Notes: generated by a model not told the origin, from the sequence alone. Positions 34,844 to 44,842 are shown, numbered from the stretch's first letter. The stretch: DNA of 55,366 nt from Alphaproteobacteria bacterium CG_4_10_14_0_8_um_filter_37_21 (GCA_002791835.1 PFNE01000045.1:1-55366), one strand, 5' to 3'. Program-made: numbers and translations.

Positions 34844-35926
34844 ATGTTCAAACACAATTTTTTTTTTAGCTTAATCTCCACCCTTATTTTTTTAACAAAC
34901 TGTTCAGGACCAGATACGCATTTAACATTAACGCCCATCCCTTATGAAAAGCTCCCAAGTTTCCATAAAGATCAGCTCATTAACGCCCTACCTGCTTTTA
35001 AAACAAGCTGCGCAGCCGTTATTAAAAACCCAAACAAAAAATACTATTCAGAAGTTGGCTACAGATCAATGGCAGATTTTCTACCCTTTTGCCACTGCAT
35101 ATTATATGACAATATTAAACATGAACAAGAACTTCGTGAACGCATCATACAGCATCTTACCCCTTATAAAGTAGCCGTAAACGGATCCAATAACGGTATA
35201 TTTACAGGGTACTATGAACCTATATTAAACGGATCATTAAAAAGAAGCGGTAAATATAAAACACCTTTATATAGAAAACCACATTCAGCAGCCCTTGCTA
35301 CTTTACCAAGAAAAGATATTGTACGCGGCGCCCTAAAAGGTAAAAAGCTAGAAATCGTTTATGTAGATGATCCTATTGCTGCTTTTTTTATACAAATTCA
35401 GGGTTCTGGACGCGTAAGACTACCAAGTGGCAAAATGCTACACTTAGGATATTCATCTGGCAACAAACAGCCTTATACCCCCATCGGTAGAACGCTACTA
35501 GATGAAGGGCACCTTGTTAAAGACCGTGACGAAGTTACAATGCAATCTATTACAAAATGGCTAAGAAACAATCCTTCTAAAGCAGAAAGCATTATGTCCT
35601 CAAACGATAGCTATGTCTTTTTTATAACAAGAAAAGGGGGCACAGGACCAATTGGATCACAAAATGTTCCAATTACTGCAGGTAGATCTATGGCTATTGA
35701 CCCTAAATTTGTAGCCCTTGGCACACCCCTTTGGCTGGATATGTGTGACAAACACCTAGGAACTTTTCAACGCCTTATGGTAGCACAAGATACAGGTGGT
35801 GCCATTAAAGGGGGCATTCGCGGCGATTATTTTTTTGGACTTGGGCACAAAGCGGGTGAAAAGGCGGGCGTCTTAAATGCACAAGGGACATTTTTCCTGC
35901 TGTTACCAAAAATCAACCACCCTTAA
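34844..35926 (+). CDS. mltA: Membrane-bound lytic murein transglycosylase A
   Basis: MltA cleaves the glycan strands of peptidoglycan to 1,6-anhydro products at the outer membrane. The 360 residues begin with a lipoprotein signal (Cys20 in FLTNCSG), with Asn at -1, slightly unusual. The MltA domain holds FTGYYEPILNGS and FFIQIQGSGRVRL, and the C-terminal 3D domain holds MVAQDTGGAIKGGIRGDYFFG, with the catalytic Asp. The mature protein probably depends on the Lol system (LolE at the window start). Confidence 0.94.
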   Translation: MFKHNFFFSLISTLIFLTNCSGPDTHLTLTPIPYEKLPSFHKDQLINALPAFKTSCAAVIKNPNKKYYSEVGYRSMADFLPFCHCILYDNIKHEQELRERIIQHLTPYKVAVNGSNNGIFTGYYEPILNGSLKRSGKYKTPLYRKPHSAALATLPRKDIVRGALKGKKLEIVYVDDPIAAFFIQIQGSGRVRLPSGKMLHLGYSSGNKQPYTPIGRTLLDEGHLVKDRDEVTMQSITKWLRNNPSKAESIMSSNDSYVFFITRKGGTGPIGSQNVPITAGRSMAIDPKFVALGTPLWLDMCDKHLGTFQRLMVAQDTGGAIKGGIRGDYFFGLGHKAGEKAGVLNAQGTFFLLLPKINHP

Positions 35927-35962
35927 CCGTAACTATGTGTGACAAAAATACCATACAGTTAT

Positions 35963-36031
35963 ATTTAATTAAAATTTTATAAATAAAATAGCTTTTACTT
36001 TATGTTTAATTTAATTAAAACTTTATATATA
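35963..36031 (+). repeat. Pair of 23-bp AT-rich direct repeats before the porin gene
   Basis: Two copies, at 35963-35985 and 36009-36031, match at 21 of 23 positions; both begin ATTTAATTAAAA. Their starts are 46 bases apart, and the second ends 29 bases before the porin ATG, overlapping the likely core promoter. Such spacing suggests binding of a regulator, perhaps an AT-preferring one such as the MucR encoded at 29 kb; this is inference. Confidence 0.55.
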
Positions 36032-36060
36032 GGCAACTAATTTCAACTTTTGGAGAAAAA

Positions 36061-37512
36061 ATGAAATTAAAAAATTTATTACTACTAGGCGCGTCTATGG
36101 CTGTATCATCTGCAGCTTTCGCACACGCTGGTAACACACCACACAAAAAAGAAGAAAAAGTGTATTGTGATGCTAGTTGCAAGAATAAAGGTACTGTTAC
36201 ACCATCTGGTTACATGAAATTAACAGATAATGTTTTTATTGGTGTTCATGGTTATGTACATGCTGTTTTAAACTATGACCTTGATTCATTCAATGGTGAT
36301 TACAGCCAAGCACATTCTTATGCATGGGATAATCTAGAAGATAAGACTGGTGTTAACGGTGCTATCAATTCACCAAATAAAAAAGGTGTTGTTTCTGCAC
36401 ACATGAAACAAACACGTTTAAAACTAAACATGTTAACAAGAACATGTCGCTTTGGTGACGTTAAAGGTACAGTTATAACTGATTTCTATGCTGATCAACG
36501 TTTTGCAACAGAATCAAATGGCTCTGCTCATAATCTTAAAGACCCATCCATTAGCGGATCTTTAAAGCTTAGACTGCGCCAAGCATATTTCACAATTGGA
36601 CAATGGACAGTTGGTCAAGATTATTCAACATTCCACAACTTCCCACAAGCGCACACAGCTGACTTTGTTGGACATTATGGTGACTCAACCCGTCAGCCAG
36701 TTCTTCGCCACACATGGACTGCCAATAAAATGTTCACATGGGAAAATTCTATAGAACGCCCAAGTGCTGATTATATTAGTTTTAACAGTGCTGGTGTTAA
36801 AACTCCTGCCGGAAAAGCAGTGACCATACATAAAACAGGTTCTGGTCAAGATATTGTTGAGCACAAGCTTCCTGATTTTGCAACACGCATGAAACTAACA
36901 GTTGGCAAAGGACATGAATTTGCTCTACGTGGTGTTGCAAAGCACTTATCATTTAAAACGCAAGACAAACAAAAAGCAAACCGCTCATCAAAAATGGCTT
37001 ATGGTTTCGGTACAGATGCTAAAATTATGACTGTAAAAGGTGGTTATGTGTCTGCAGTGCTAAACTATGGCCGCGGTGTGAACCAATATATTTCAGAATA
37101 TGAAGGTCACTCAGCAGTTATTGATACAGCAACAAATAAAATGGCGCTACAGACAACCACACAATGGGGACTTGGCTTAACACAACCATTTAACGATATG
37201 TGGACAATGAACCTTGGTTTTTCTCGTGGTACAGTGCATAAAGCTGGCATGCTAGAAACTGGTTTAACATATAATGTTGCCGGTCAAAGCGTATCAAATG
37301 GTACGAATGTTATGCTAGAAAATGCGGCACGGGTTCCAACACGTTCCATTGAACGTTATTTTGCTAACATCATGTGGACTCCTGCTGATGACTTGAAATT
37401 TGGTCTTGAGTATATGCATTCAGTTAAAAAAAGCATGAAAGACTCTACATTAACACGGTCTGTAAAAGCAACTGGAAAACGCGTTTTAGCAACAGCACGC
37501 TATTCTTTCTAA
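36061..37512 (+). CDS. Outer-membrane porin-like beta-barrel protein
   Basis: The 483 residues begin with a clean signal peptide (MKLKNLLLLGASMAVSSAAFA, cut after AFA), followed by alternating polar/hydrophobic strands, glycines and aromatic residues through to a C-terminal ARYSF. A terminal Phe is the usual beta-barrel recognition signal. Segments such as VFIGVHGYVHAVLNYDLD and LRQAYFTIGQWTVGQDYSTF resemble porins of the DcaP-like type. A strong GGAG Shine-Dalgarno sequence, upstream repeats and a good terminator fit a highly expressed gene. It is likely a major outer-membrane protein; substrate preference is unknown. Confidence 0.82.
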   Translation: MKLKNLLLLGASMAVSSAAFAHAGNTPHKKEEKVYCDASCKNKGTVTPSGYMKLTDNVFIGVHGYVHAVLNYDLDSFNGDYSQAHSYAWDNLEDKTGVNGAINSPNKKGVVSAHMKQTRLKLNMLTRTCRFGDVKGTVITDFYADQRFATESNGSAHNLKDPSISGSLKLRLRQAYFTIGQWTVGQDYSTFHNFPQAHTADFVGHYGDSTRQPVLRHTWTANKMFTWENSIERPSADYISFNSAGVKTPAGKAVTIHKTGSGQDIVEHKLPDFATRMKLTVGKGHEFALRGVAKHLSFKTQDKQKANRSSKMAYGFGTDAKIMTVKGGYVSAVLNYGRGVNQYISEYEGHSAVIDTATNKMALQTTTQWGLGLTQPFNDMWTMNLGFSRGTVHKAGMLETGLTYNVAGQSVSNGTNVMLENAARVPTRSIERYFANIMWTPADDLKFGLEYMHSVKKSMKDSTLTRSVKATGKRVLATARYSF

Positions 37513-37540
37513 AAATATAAATTATTTTTAATTGTGATAA

Positions 37541-37569
37541 GGTCGGGGATTTTTCTCCGACCTTTTTTT
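37541..37569 (+). terminator. Rho-independent terminator of the porin gene
   Basis: GGTCGG (37541-37546) and CCGACC (37557-37562) form the base of a stem that can extend to 9 bp with one G-T pair, followed by seven T residues. It starts 28 bases after the porin stop. Confidence 0.85.
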
Positions 37570-37874
37570 ATCGGTAATGGGATTTAAAAAAAGCATAGCC
37601 GCCGATAAATAGCATGTTTTTGGTGGCATTATACTTTTTGTGTTTTCATTAAATTCGGTTTTTTTATTATGCATTATCAATGCGTGTATGCACTTGCGAA
37701 CCATCCTTAAAAGTGTTGAATACTCTACTGATGTAACCTTAAGACCCCAATCATATTAATACAATTCACAAATCATATCTTTTGTCTGAGTGGCACTTTT
37801 TTTATAAACAAAGCGTACTCATTACAATATTGTAAGTTACAAGAAACCGATCACATGGCGTTCTATTTTAGATG
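37570..37874. other. Non-coding region between convergent porin and murJ genes
   Basis: These 305 bases hold no convincing gene. Notable are two overlapping perfect palindromes: TTACAATATTGTAA (37822-37835) and TTGTAAGTTACAA (37830-37842), which together form three alternating TTACAA/TTGTAA units. As both flanking genes end here, these are not ordinary upstream operators; they could mark a small RNA promoter or a chromosomal binding site. Confidence 0.45.
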
Positions 37875-39425
37875 TTACGTTGATTTTTGGTTGTCTTGCA
37901 AAAAATTGCCAAACCCTAATAAAAATCCACTTACAAAATAAAATCCAATACCAATTATGATCATAAAAACCATTTCACGCATTTCTGAAAGTAGGGATAG
38001 AGTTTCTAATGTGCCATGGTTGGCGATAAAATAACTTTGAATGGTTATAACAAGCCACCCCATACACACAGAAAGTAGAACAATTTTTATAAGATGAATA
38101 AACATCATGCGCGAAAAATGAAATAATCCCTTTTTCATCAACAGATACCCCATTAATAAAACATTCACCCAAGCAGCCATCGAAGTTGCAATGGCCATAC
38201 CGATATGCGCATAAAACTGCATCAAGATAAGGTTTAAGATAATGTTTAAACATAATGTAATGACTCCTACCTTTACAGGTGTTGTTGTGTTTTGCACTGC
38301 AAAAAAGGTAGATGAAAAAACCCGGCTTGCTACATATGCCGGTAATCCTAAAGAAAATGCAGCAAGGGCAGGAGCAGTTTGATTTATTTCATGTATACCA
38401 AATTGACCGTGCCCATACAAAAGCGCAATCAAGGGTCTAGCCAGACAAACCAAGGCAACTGCTGCAGGAATGGTTAGCTGCAAAGACATGAGCAAAGCCG
38501 TTTCTTGTATTTTTAACGCACGTTCTTTTTTATCTGCGCGCCATAATCTGCTAAGTTCAGGCAATAGAGCAGTACCCACTGCAACACCAAACATAGAAAG
38601 GGGTAATTGATTTAAACGATCAGCGTAATATAAATAAGAAATAGATCCAGATTGCAGGAAAGATGCAAGAATCATATCAACAAGCAAATTAATCTGCATA
38701 ACGCCAGCACCAATTGCACCCGGTATCATAAGTTTTAATATCTTGCGAACGGGTTCTGTTAGGGTTGGTATAGCAAGCCTTATGGGTACGCCAAGTCTAC
38801 GCGTTGCTGCATATAACCATAAAAGTTGTGTGAATCCAGCTAATGTAACAGATATTGATACGGCTATGACTGGTTGTGTGTCAAAAAAGCTATAGCTCAT
38901 TAGGGCGATAATCATAAAAATATTTAAGATAATTGGTGTTGCAGAAGCTGCAGCAAATCGATCGTAAGAATTTAAAATACCAGCTAATAAGGCGGATAGA
39001 GACACAAATAATATGAAAGGAAAAGTTAGCCTTACAAGGGTAATACTAAGATCTAATTTTTCTGGTGTATTGACAAAACCAGGGGCGATCATATAAATCA
39101 AAACGGGTGTAAATATGATAATAAATAAGCAGAAAATGGTTAGAGAAAATGCCATAACAGAAAACGTATTTTGCGCAATTTCTTGTGCTTTTTTTTCTCC
39201 CTCTTTTTCTAAAGTTCCCGCAAATTGGGGAACAAATGCTGCATTAAAGGCACCTTCAGCAAAGAAGCGCCTGAAAAAATTTGGAAATTTAAAGGCAACA
39301 ACAAAGGTATCGGTAATCCAACTAGCGCCTAAAATATTAGATAAAAACATTTCCCGTACCATGCCTAAAACACGGCTAAGGCTTGTGAAAAAACCAACAG
39401 TTACAACATTTTTTAAAAGTTTCAT
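37875..39425 (-). CDS. murJ: Lipid II flippase MurJ
   Basis: MurJ flips the peptidoglycan precursor lipid II across the inner membrane. The 516 residues show the MviN/MurJ layout of about 14 membrane segments, starting VVTVGFFTSLSRVLGMVREMFLSNILGAS and containing FFAEGAFNAAFVPQF and the later YYADRLNQLPLSMFGVAVGTALLPELS, all characteristic. Together with PBP1A, MltA and the SPOR protein it shows that this organism makes and remodels peptidoglycan. Confidence 0.95.
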   Translation of the reverse strand: MKLLKNVVTVGFFTSLSRVLGMVREMFLSNILGASWITDTFVVAFKFPNFFRRFFAEGAFNAAFVPQFAGTLEKEGEKKAQEIAQNTFSVMAFSLTIFCLFIIIFTPVLIYMIAPGFVNTPEKLDLSITLVRLTFPFILFVSLSALLAGILNSYDRFAAASATPIILNIFMIIALMSYSFFDTQPVIAVSISVTLAGFTQLLWLYAATRRLGVPIRLAIPTLTEPVRKILKLMIPGAIGAGVMQINLLVDMILASFLQSGSISYLYYADRLNQLPLSMFGVAVGTALLPELSRLWRADKKERALKIQETALLMSLQLTIPAAVALVCLARPLIALLYGHGQFGIHEINQTAPALAAFSLGLPAYVASRVFSSTFFAVQNTTTPVKVGVITLCLNIILNLILMQFYAHIGMAIATSMAAWVNVLLMGYLLMKKGLFHFSRMMFIHLIKIVLLSVCMGWLVITIQSYFIANHGTLETLSLLSEMREMVFMIIIGIGFYFVSGFLLGFGNFLQDNQKST

Positions 39426-39529
39426 TCACTTTAAATATTAAAAATTTATTAATTTAATTCTATAAGAAAAAATGGAATACTCCTAATAAACTTCATATCT
39501 TATATGTTAAAAATATATAAGCGCACTTT

Positions 39530-39730
39530 TTAGCTGATTGATTTATACAAAAATGGCGAGAAAAATACACCCTGCCGGACAAAGCCATTATATCTTTTTA
39601 TTGTATATTTTTTAGTATTACCACTTTTTTGTTCTTTAAATTTATAACACGCACCTAAATCTCTACGCATATCAAATCTTACACCTTCTGGACGAATTTT
39701 TGTCTGGTTTGTTTTATTGTGCGTCTTCAT
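39530..39730 (-). CDS. Doubtful small basic protein (66 aa) between the 881-aa gene and murJ
   Basis: An ATG-started frame of 66 codons overlaps the last 17 bases of the 881-residue protein gene and would lie between it and murJ on the same strand. The product is basic and has no signal or membrane segment. There is no good Shine-Dalgarno sequence and no family match known to me. The overlapping arrangement is common in operons here, which is the only argument for it. The other bases of this 288-base gap hold nothing clear. Confidence 0.22.
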   Translation of the reverse strand: MKTHNKTNQTKIRPEGVRFDMRRDLGACYKFKEQKSGNTKKYTIKRYNGFVRQGVFFSPFLYKSIS

Positions 39731-42359
39731 CCAGGTTTATATCAAGCGCAGGCGTATCTTTATTTATTAAACTTTCATAGTAATTGCTGGTTCTATCGAT
39801 CAGTGCTTTTATGAGTGATGCTAAGTCTTTTGCATGCACAATAGGCGCGCCTCTTTCGCTTTCTATCTGATAATTTTCTAGTAAGTATAGTGTTGGCATT
39901 AAGCGAGAATAACGACGCTCTTTTTCTTTTTCATTACCTTTACGTGGGTCTTCGTTGCGAATAAAGCTTTTCATACTTAAATTCATTGCTGTTAAGAATT
40001 CTGTAATACGAACCAGGAGAGTACGCTCCAGGCCTGTTTTTTGCACAAAATCTTTTGGACATTTTTTCTTATTAAAGGTACAACTATTATGCATGCTTTT
40101 ATAAATTAAACTAGGGCCTGCAACCAATGCCATACTTAAGCCCGTGGCAATTGCACCTGTTACAACCGGTGGTTTTGGAATAGGCAACAAATCAAGTGTT
40201 GTTTTAATAGCACCTGCTAAAACATTTTGCACACCACGTTCAAGATCTGCACCATACATGTTGGCAAGACTACCTTTTAACCGCCCTGCAAGCGACCTGT
40301 TTTCCATAGATAAATGCGTGTCGTTGATTTCTAATGTATCTTCAACGGACGCTAAAACATATGATGTATATAAAGAATACATATTTGTTCCTTGGCCGTC
40401 TAACAATGTAGCTCTATCAATATTAAAATTTTCTAAACTTGTAGGATATATTGGATTTAAAAATGCATCAGAATAATCATTAGCGATAATTTGCATGGAT
40501 AACGCATCATATTTTTGATCTTGCAGCGCAAAGAAATATTCTGTTAAAAATTTCAATTGTTCAGGAAGCGTCGTTTTAATTTTTTTTGCAAGAAGTGTAA
40601 ATTGATTTATTTGATTATTGTTATGTTCACGCAAATGTTCATCTAGTAATAAAATGTGCATGTTTGTTAAAAGCGCAAAAGCAAGTTGACGAAGTTTATT
40701 ATATTCGTTCGCTGGAATATTACGATATGCTTTTGAGGATTTTGTAGAATTTTCACCTTCAAAACTTTCAGACATGTCAGATAATTTGCGCATCAATTTT
40801 TCTTGATCTTCTGTTGATGATGCGTTGCGAATTGCTTCTTCTGCCTTTAAATACTCTGGCCCTAGAATAGAAATACATATCTTACTTATAATGGCGTAAA
40901 TCGCATTATAGTTAATTTTGATTGATTCACCCTTTGGTATTTTTGTGGGGTAAACAGGTTTCGGGCCTTGAAGTAAATCAGACAATTTGACAGGTGTTTC
41001 GTCTGTATTCTTGATCTCCAATTTTTCAAGTTGTTTGAAATTTTCAATATAAATATCAATAGAAGCAGGTGTTAGGAATTCCTCTGCTGCATTATCAACC
41101 TCTACTTTGTTTGCAATTGCTTTTGCAGCATCTATTTTTAATCCTGCTTTGTCTGTAATTATTTTAGACAATCCTCTTAGTTGATCTTTTAGCTTATTTG
41201 CAACTTTTGAATTAGATGCTGCAATTTCTTTTTCAAATAAAGTTCTATCTTTTTGTGATAAGCGCATTCTATAGGAAGGATCTAATGCGCAGGCCATAGA
41301 ATATAAGTGTAGGAATACATCTTCTGCTGTTGTGTATTCACTAAAGGCAAAGTATACGGCCTCCTGGTGGAATTCTGCCGCACTTAATAATACCTCAAGT
41401 ACATCAGGATTTTTCTGCAGATAAAGTACGGGTGCGGGTGCAATATCCTTTTTAATTTTTGGATCGATTGTTTGCCAAACGTTTAGAAGGGTTTTAAAAA
41501 ATGAAGGACATTTAGGGTCGTCAACATTGTTTTCACAAATATTAAGCTTATGCATAATATTATCTGCTGGTTGAATTTTCACAGGAACATTTGAAGGACC
41601 ATAAAGCAAGGGACTAAACTGACGATTTTCAGCCGCACCTTTGATAACAGATGTCAATTTTGCGCATGCAGGATCTGCTTTTCCTTTTGTAAGGCTTTCT
41701 TTGCACGTTTTTGTTAGCGTAAAAAGTGGCGTTTCATTTGCGTCTGCTACAATTTCCCTTATTTCATCAGTATCAATCTCATCCCATTCATCATCAAGAT
41801 CTTGATTCTTTTGAGAGTTATATCCTTTGTCAACTAATGTTGCCAGTTCATCAAGAACAGGTTCTATGAAAGCACTACAGCCTTCATCTATTAAAATAAA
41901 TGAGGGTACATTAACATTATTTTTATCTTGTTTGCGAACAATTGTGTCTGGGTGGCATTTATCAATCGCACTTTTTAAGGCTTGTTTGTTTTGCAATAAA
42001 TCACGCCATTTACTGCCTTCTTTAGACCCTATATATTCCATGACATTATAACAACGTGCAGGATACTGTAAGTCACCAGATATTTTTGCAAGGGGTTTAA
42101 TTGCTTTTAATTCAGCAACATATTTATTTGTCCAATTTTTTTTTTGAGCAATACAAAATTTTGCTTCAGCAAGAAATGAAACATCACTTTTAATCTGTTT
42201 ATAAAAATAGCGTGAAAATCGTTCATCTTTGAAAAATGGCTGTAATATATCGTTTTTTTCAGGAGAACCGTCATAGGCAAAAGGGGATTTAATACTTGGA
42301 AATGCAGCTAGGTTGTGTATGTTTATGAGTGTCATAAAAAAGACTATAGCATGCTTCAT
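39714..42359 (-). CDS. Large exported protein of unknown function (881 aa)
   Basis: I recognise no family. An N-terminal signal peptide (about 1-19, ending NLAA) is followed by a long, mainly helical, charged protein with scattered cysteines in the first 350 residues (several CX-rich segments such as ICENNVDDPKCPSF). A hydrophobic stretch near the C-terminus (about 731-753, Gly/Ala/Pro-rich) could enter a membrane. A second cysteine pair (CTFNKKKC) follows it, and the tail is acidic. It is the largest gene in the window and stands alone between the PBP1A and murJ genes. Size, export signal and lack of family suggest a lineage-specific surface or secreted protein, an inference. Confidence 0.75.
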   Translation of the reverse strand: MKHAIVFFMTLINIHNLAAFPSIKSPFAYDGSPEKNDILQPFFKDERFSRYFYKQIKSDVSFLAEAKFCIAQKKNWTNKYVAELKAIKPLAKISGDLQYPARCYNVMEYIGSKEGSKWRDLLQNKQALKSAIDKCHPDTIVRKQDKNNVNVPSFILIDEGCSAFIEPVLDELATLVDKGYNSQKNQDLDDEWDEIDTDEIREIVADANETPLFTLTKTCKESLTKGKADPACAKLTSVIKGAAENRQFSPLLYGPSNVPVKIQPADNIMHKLNICENNVDDPKCPSFFKTLLNVWQTIDPKIKKDIAPAPVLYLQKNPDVLEVLLSAAEFHQEAVYFAFSEYTTAEDVFLHLYSMACALDPSYRMRLSQKDRTLFEKEIAASNSKVANKLKDQLRGLSKIITDKAGLKIDAAKAIANKVEVDNAAEEFLTPASIDIYIENFKQLEKLEIKNTDETPVKLSDLLQGPKPVYPTKIPKGESIKINYNAIYAIISKICISILGPEYLKAEEAIRNASSTEDQEKLMRKLSDMSESFEGENSTKSSKAYRNIPANEYNKLRQLAFALLTNMHILLLDEHLREHNNNQINQFTLLAKKIKTTLPEQLKFLTEYFFALQDQKYDALSMQIIANDYSDAFLNPIYPTSLENFNIDRATLLDGQGTNMYSLYTSYVLASVEDTLEINDTHLSMENRSLAGRLKGSLANMYGADLERGVQNVLAGAIKTTLDLLPIPKPPVVTGAIATGLSMALVAGPSLIYKSMHNSCTFNKKKCPKDFVQKTGLERTLLVRITEFLTAMNLSMKSFIRNEDPRKGNEKEKERRYSRLMPTLYLLENYQIESERGAPIVHAKDLASLIKALIDRTSNYYESLINKDTPALDINLDEDAQ

Positions 42360-42607
42360 CGTACTTCGATCTCTAGTGCTCTATTTGTCAGTATGCAAAA
42401 AAAAAGTAAAGATATCGTTAATAACGATTGTTATAATTAAAAACATGCACTGTGTTGCATAAATCAAAAAATTCTTAAGAACACCTGCTAAAATAGCCGC
42501 ATCTAACCCGAGCGCTAAGCAGTTTTTTTTAGCAGAAATACAGGCAGATTCATACAACGTAGCATATTTTTTGCAACACAACCTTTAATATGTGATCAGA
42601 TATTTGT

Positions 42608-44842
42608 TTAATTCACTGGAATTTTCTGTAACAGATTCTCCATAAATGGTAACGCTATTCTTGCACCTGTTGCGTACTCACCCATCGACTTTGGCTGAGG
42701 GTAGCCAATAAAAATACCTATAACCACATTCTTAGTGCCTAAGTTTTTGGTAAATCCGACAATCCATGCGTCTTTACAGTCGTTGGTTGTTCCCGTTTTT
42801 GCACAAAAATCAATTTTGCGCTTGGCACATATTGGTACCAAACGAATAGAGGTGCCGCGCATAACTGCACCTTTTAAAAAATCAATCATGTCGCGCGATA
42901 TACTTTGCTTAACAAGTTCTGTCCTATTATCAAACACTGATGGTTTATCAGCTTTAACGTCATATTCTGATATCAGTTGATTTGATTCATATACAGGCAT
43001 AAATTCTTGTTCGTGTTGATATATTTGCAGACCATTCTTATCTTTAACGGTTGAAATAAAGTGAGGTGTAATTTTTTTTCCACCATTAGCAATAATAGCG
43101 TACCCTGCTGTTAGTTTAAGGAGTGTAGTTTCCCCTGCCCCAAGAGAGAAAGAAAAATCTGTATGCACTTTGTCGTACAAACCAAAACGTTTAGCCATCT
43201 CTCCAACAGCATGCATGCCAATCATTCGTGCTAAATGTACAGTCATTTGATTTCGTGATTTTTCTAAACCAATACGCATAGGGGTTGGCCCGTACGATAG
43301 CCTAGAAATATTTTGCGGTTTATAATATCCAAGGCCTGGACCCAGATAAATATTAACTTCTTTATCATCAATAATTGTATCGCCCTTGTACCCCTTTTCA
43401 AGTGCTGCCATATAAACAAATGGTTTAAAGCATGATCCCGGCTGACGCAGTGCTTGTGTCGCAGCATTAAATTGATTTGCTTGTGCATCAAATCCGCCAG
43501 CTACTGCTAAAACGGCACCTGTATCGGGGTGCATCACAACAATACCCCCTGTGAATTCTGGTACTTGCTGCAATTTAACTGTATCATTTCCAGTTGGTTC
43601 AACAAAAATGATGTCACCAACACACAACAACACATTGCCAGTTTTCAATATTTCAGATGCATCCCCCCAAAAACCATATGAAGATAATTTCATAACACGT
43701 CCATCACTTAGTCCAACGATTGTATGACTTGGTAATATTTTTAAAACTATTGCAATTGGCCACCCTTTATAAACACTTTGCGCTCGCAATATGTTTAGCG
43801 ATTCTCTAAGCTCTGATTTTACCCATTCTTCTTGCGCTACAGGTAGAGTATGTTCTTCTAATTCTAAATGTGTAATGGGGCCACGAAATCCCCTCTTACG
43901 GTCAAGTTTTAGCAAGCCATCACGTAATATATTTTCTGTTAACGCTTGCAGTTCGGGGTCTTGCGTTGTATTAACACTTAAACCTTCTCCGTATACACCT
44001 TGTTCCCCAAATTGTTCTAATAAATCACGGCGAACTTGTTCTGAAAAGTAGTCATAGGGGTTTTCTTCAGTGCTTTTAATAGCAATTAAGTCCTGACTTT
44101 TGGCTAGAAGAAATTCTTTCTTTGTCAGATGTCCATCTTCAAACATGCGCAAAATGACCCAATTACGTCGCTCAAGTGCTTTTGTTTTATGGCGAATAGG
44201 GTCATATGATGAAGGTGCTTTTGGTAATGCTGCAAGATACGCACACTCTTCAATTGTCAGTTCATCTAGCGTTTTATTAAAGTATGTTTGTGCAGCTGCC
44301 AGAACGCCATAACTTTTTGACCCAAGATAAATTTCATTTAAATAAATTTCTAAAATCTGATCTTTTGTTAAGCTATTTTCAATTAAAATAGAGGTTAACG
44401 CCTCTGATACCTTACGTTTTAAGGAAGGGGCATTGCCAATAATAATGTTTTTAACAACCTGTTGCGTAATTGTCGATGCACCTGATGGGCGCTTACCCCA
44501 AGAATTTTTTAGGGTATTTTCAACAGTTGCCCTTATCAAACCAAAAATATCAATACCAGGATGCTTATAAAAATTTTTATCTTCAGCAGACAAAAAAGCA
44601 TGTATCAAGCGTTTAGGAATTTTATATAACGGCGCATACAGGCGTTTTTCCCATGAAATTTCTGTTAGCTGTGAGGAATCTTTGTCATACACACGGGTCA
44701 CAAGGTGCGGCTGATAATCTATGATTTTCTCCGCCTGTGGTCGTTCTGCTTCAAGCATGACATAAAGCGTAAATGCCCCTAATGCGACAACTGTCATTGC
44801 AATAAAAATTTTAAAAAGCATTCTTGCAAAAGAATTTACCAC
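42608..44842 (-). CDS. mrcA: Class A penicillin-binding protein (PBP1A type)
   Basis: Bifunctional peptidoglycan synthase of the inner membrane: a glycosyltransferase polymerises lipid II and a transpeptidase cross-links it. The 744 residues hold one N-terminal membrane segment (about 8-29), the GT51 domain with SAEDKNFYKHPGIDIFG, RPSGASTITQQVVKN and LEIYLNEIYLG, then a domain with an OB-like insert and the transpeptidase motifs SCFK (in RQPGSCFKPFVY), SRN and KTGTT. The order and length match PBP1A. It follows glyQ by 229 bases. Confidence 0.94.
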   Translation of the reverse strand: MVNSFARMLFKIFIAMTVVALGAFTLYVMLEAERPQAEKIIDYQPHLVTRVYDKDSSQLTEISWEKRLYAPLYKIPKRLIHAFLSAEDKNFYKHPGIDIFGLIRATVENTLKNSWGKRPSGASTITQQVVKNIIIGNAPSLKRKVSEALTSILIENSLTKDQILEIYLNEIYLGSKSYGVLAAAQTYFNKTLDELTIEECAYLAALPKAPSSYDPIRHKTKALERRNWVILRMFEDGHLTKKEFLLAKSQDLIAIKSTEENPYDYFSEQVRRDLLEQFGEQGVYGEGLSVNTTQDPELQALTENILRDGLLKLDRKRGFRGPITHLELEEHTLPVAQEEWVKSELRESLNILRAQSVYKGWPIAIVLKILPSHTIVGLSDGRVMKLSSYGFWGDASEILKTGNVLLCVGDIIFVEPTGNDTVKLQQVPEFTGGIVVMHPDTGAVLAVAGGFDAQANQFNAATQALRQPGSCFKPFVYMAALEKGYKGDTIIDDKEVNIYLGPGLGYYKPQNISRLSYGPTPMRIGLEKSRNQMTVHLARMIGMHAVGEMAKRFGLYDKVHTDFSFSLGAGETTLLKLTAGYAIIANGGKKITPHFISTVKDKNGLQIYQHEQEFMPVYESNQLISEYDVKADKPSVFDNRTELVKQSISRDMIDFLKGAVMRGTSIRLVPICAKRKIDFCAKTGTTNDCKDAWIVGFTKNLGTKNVVIGIFIGYPQPKSMGEYATGARIALPFMENLLQKIPVN

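Noticed and set aside
42381-42581. 66-codon minus-strand frame with a hydrophobic C-terminal half between the 881-aa gene and the PBP1A gene
   Set aside because: It starts only at TTG, its possible Shine-Dalgarno sequence abuts the start codon, and the protein has no recognisable features beyond hydrophobicity.
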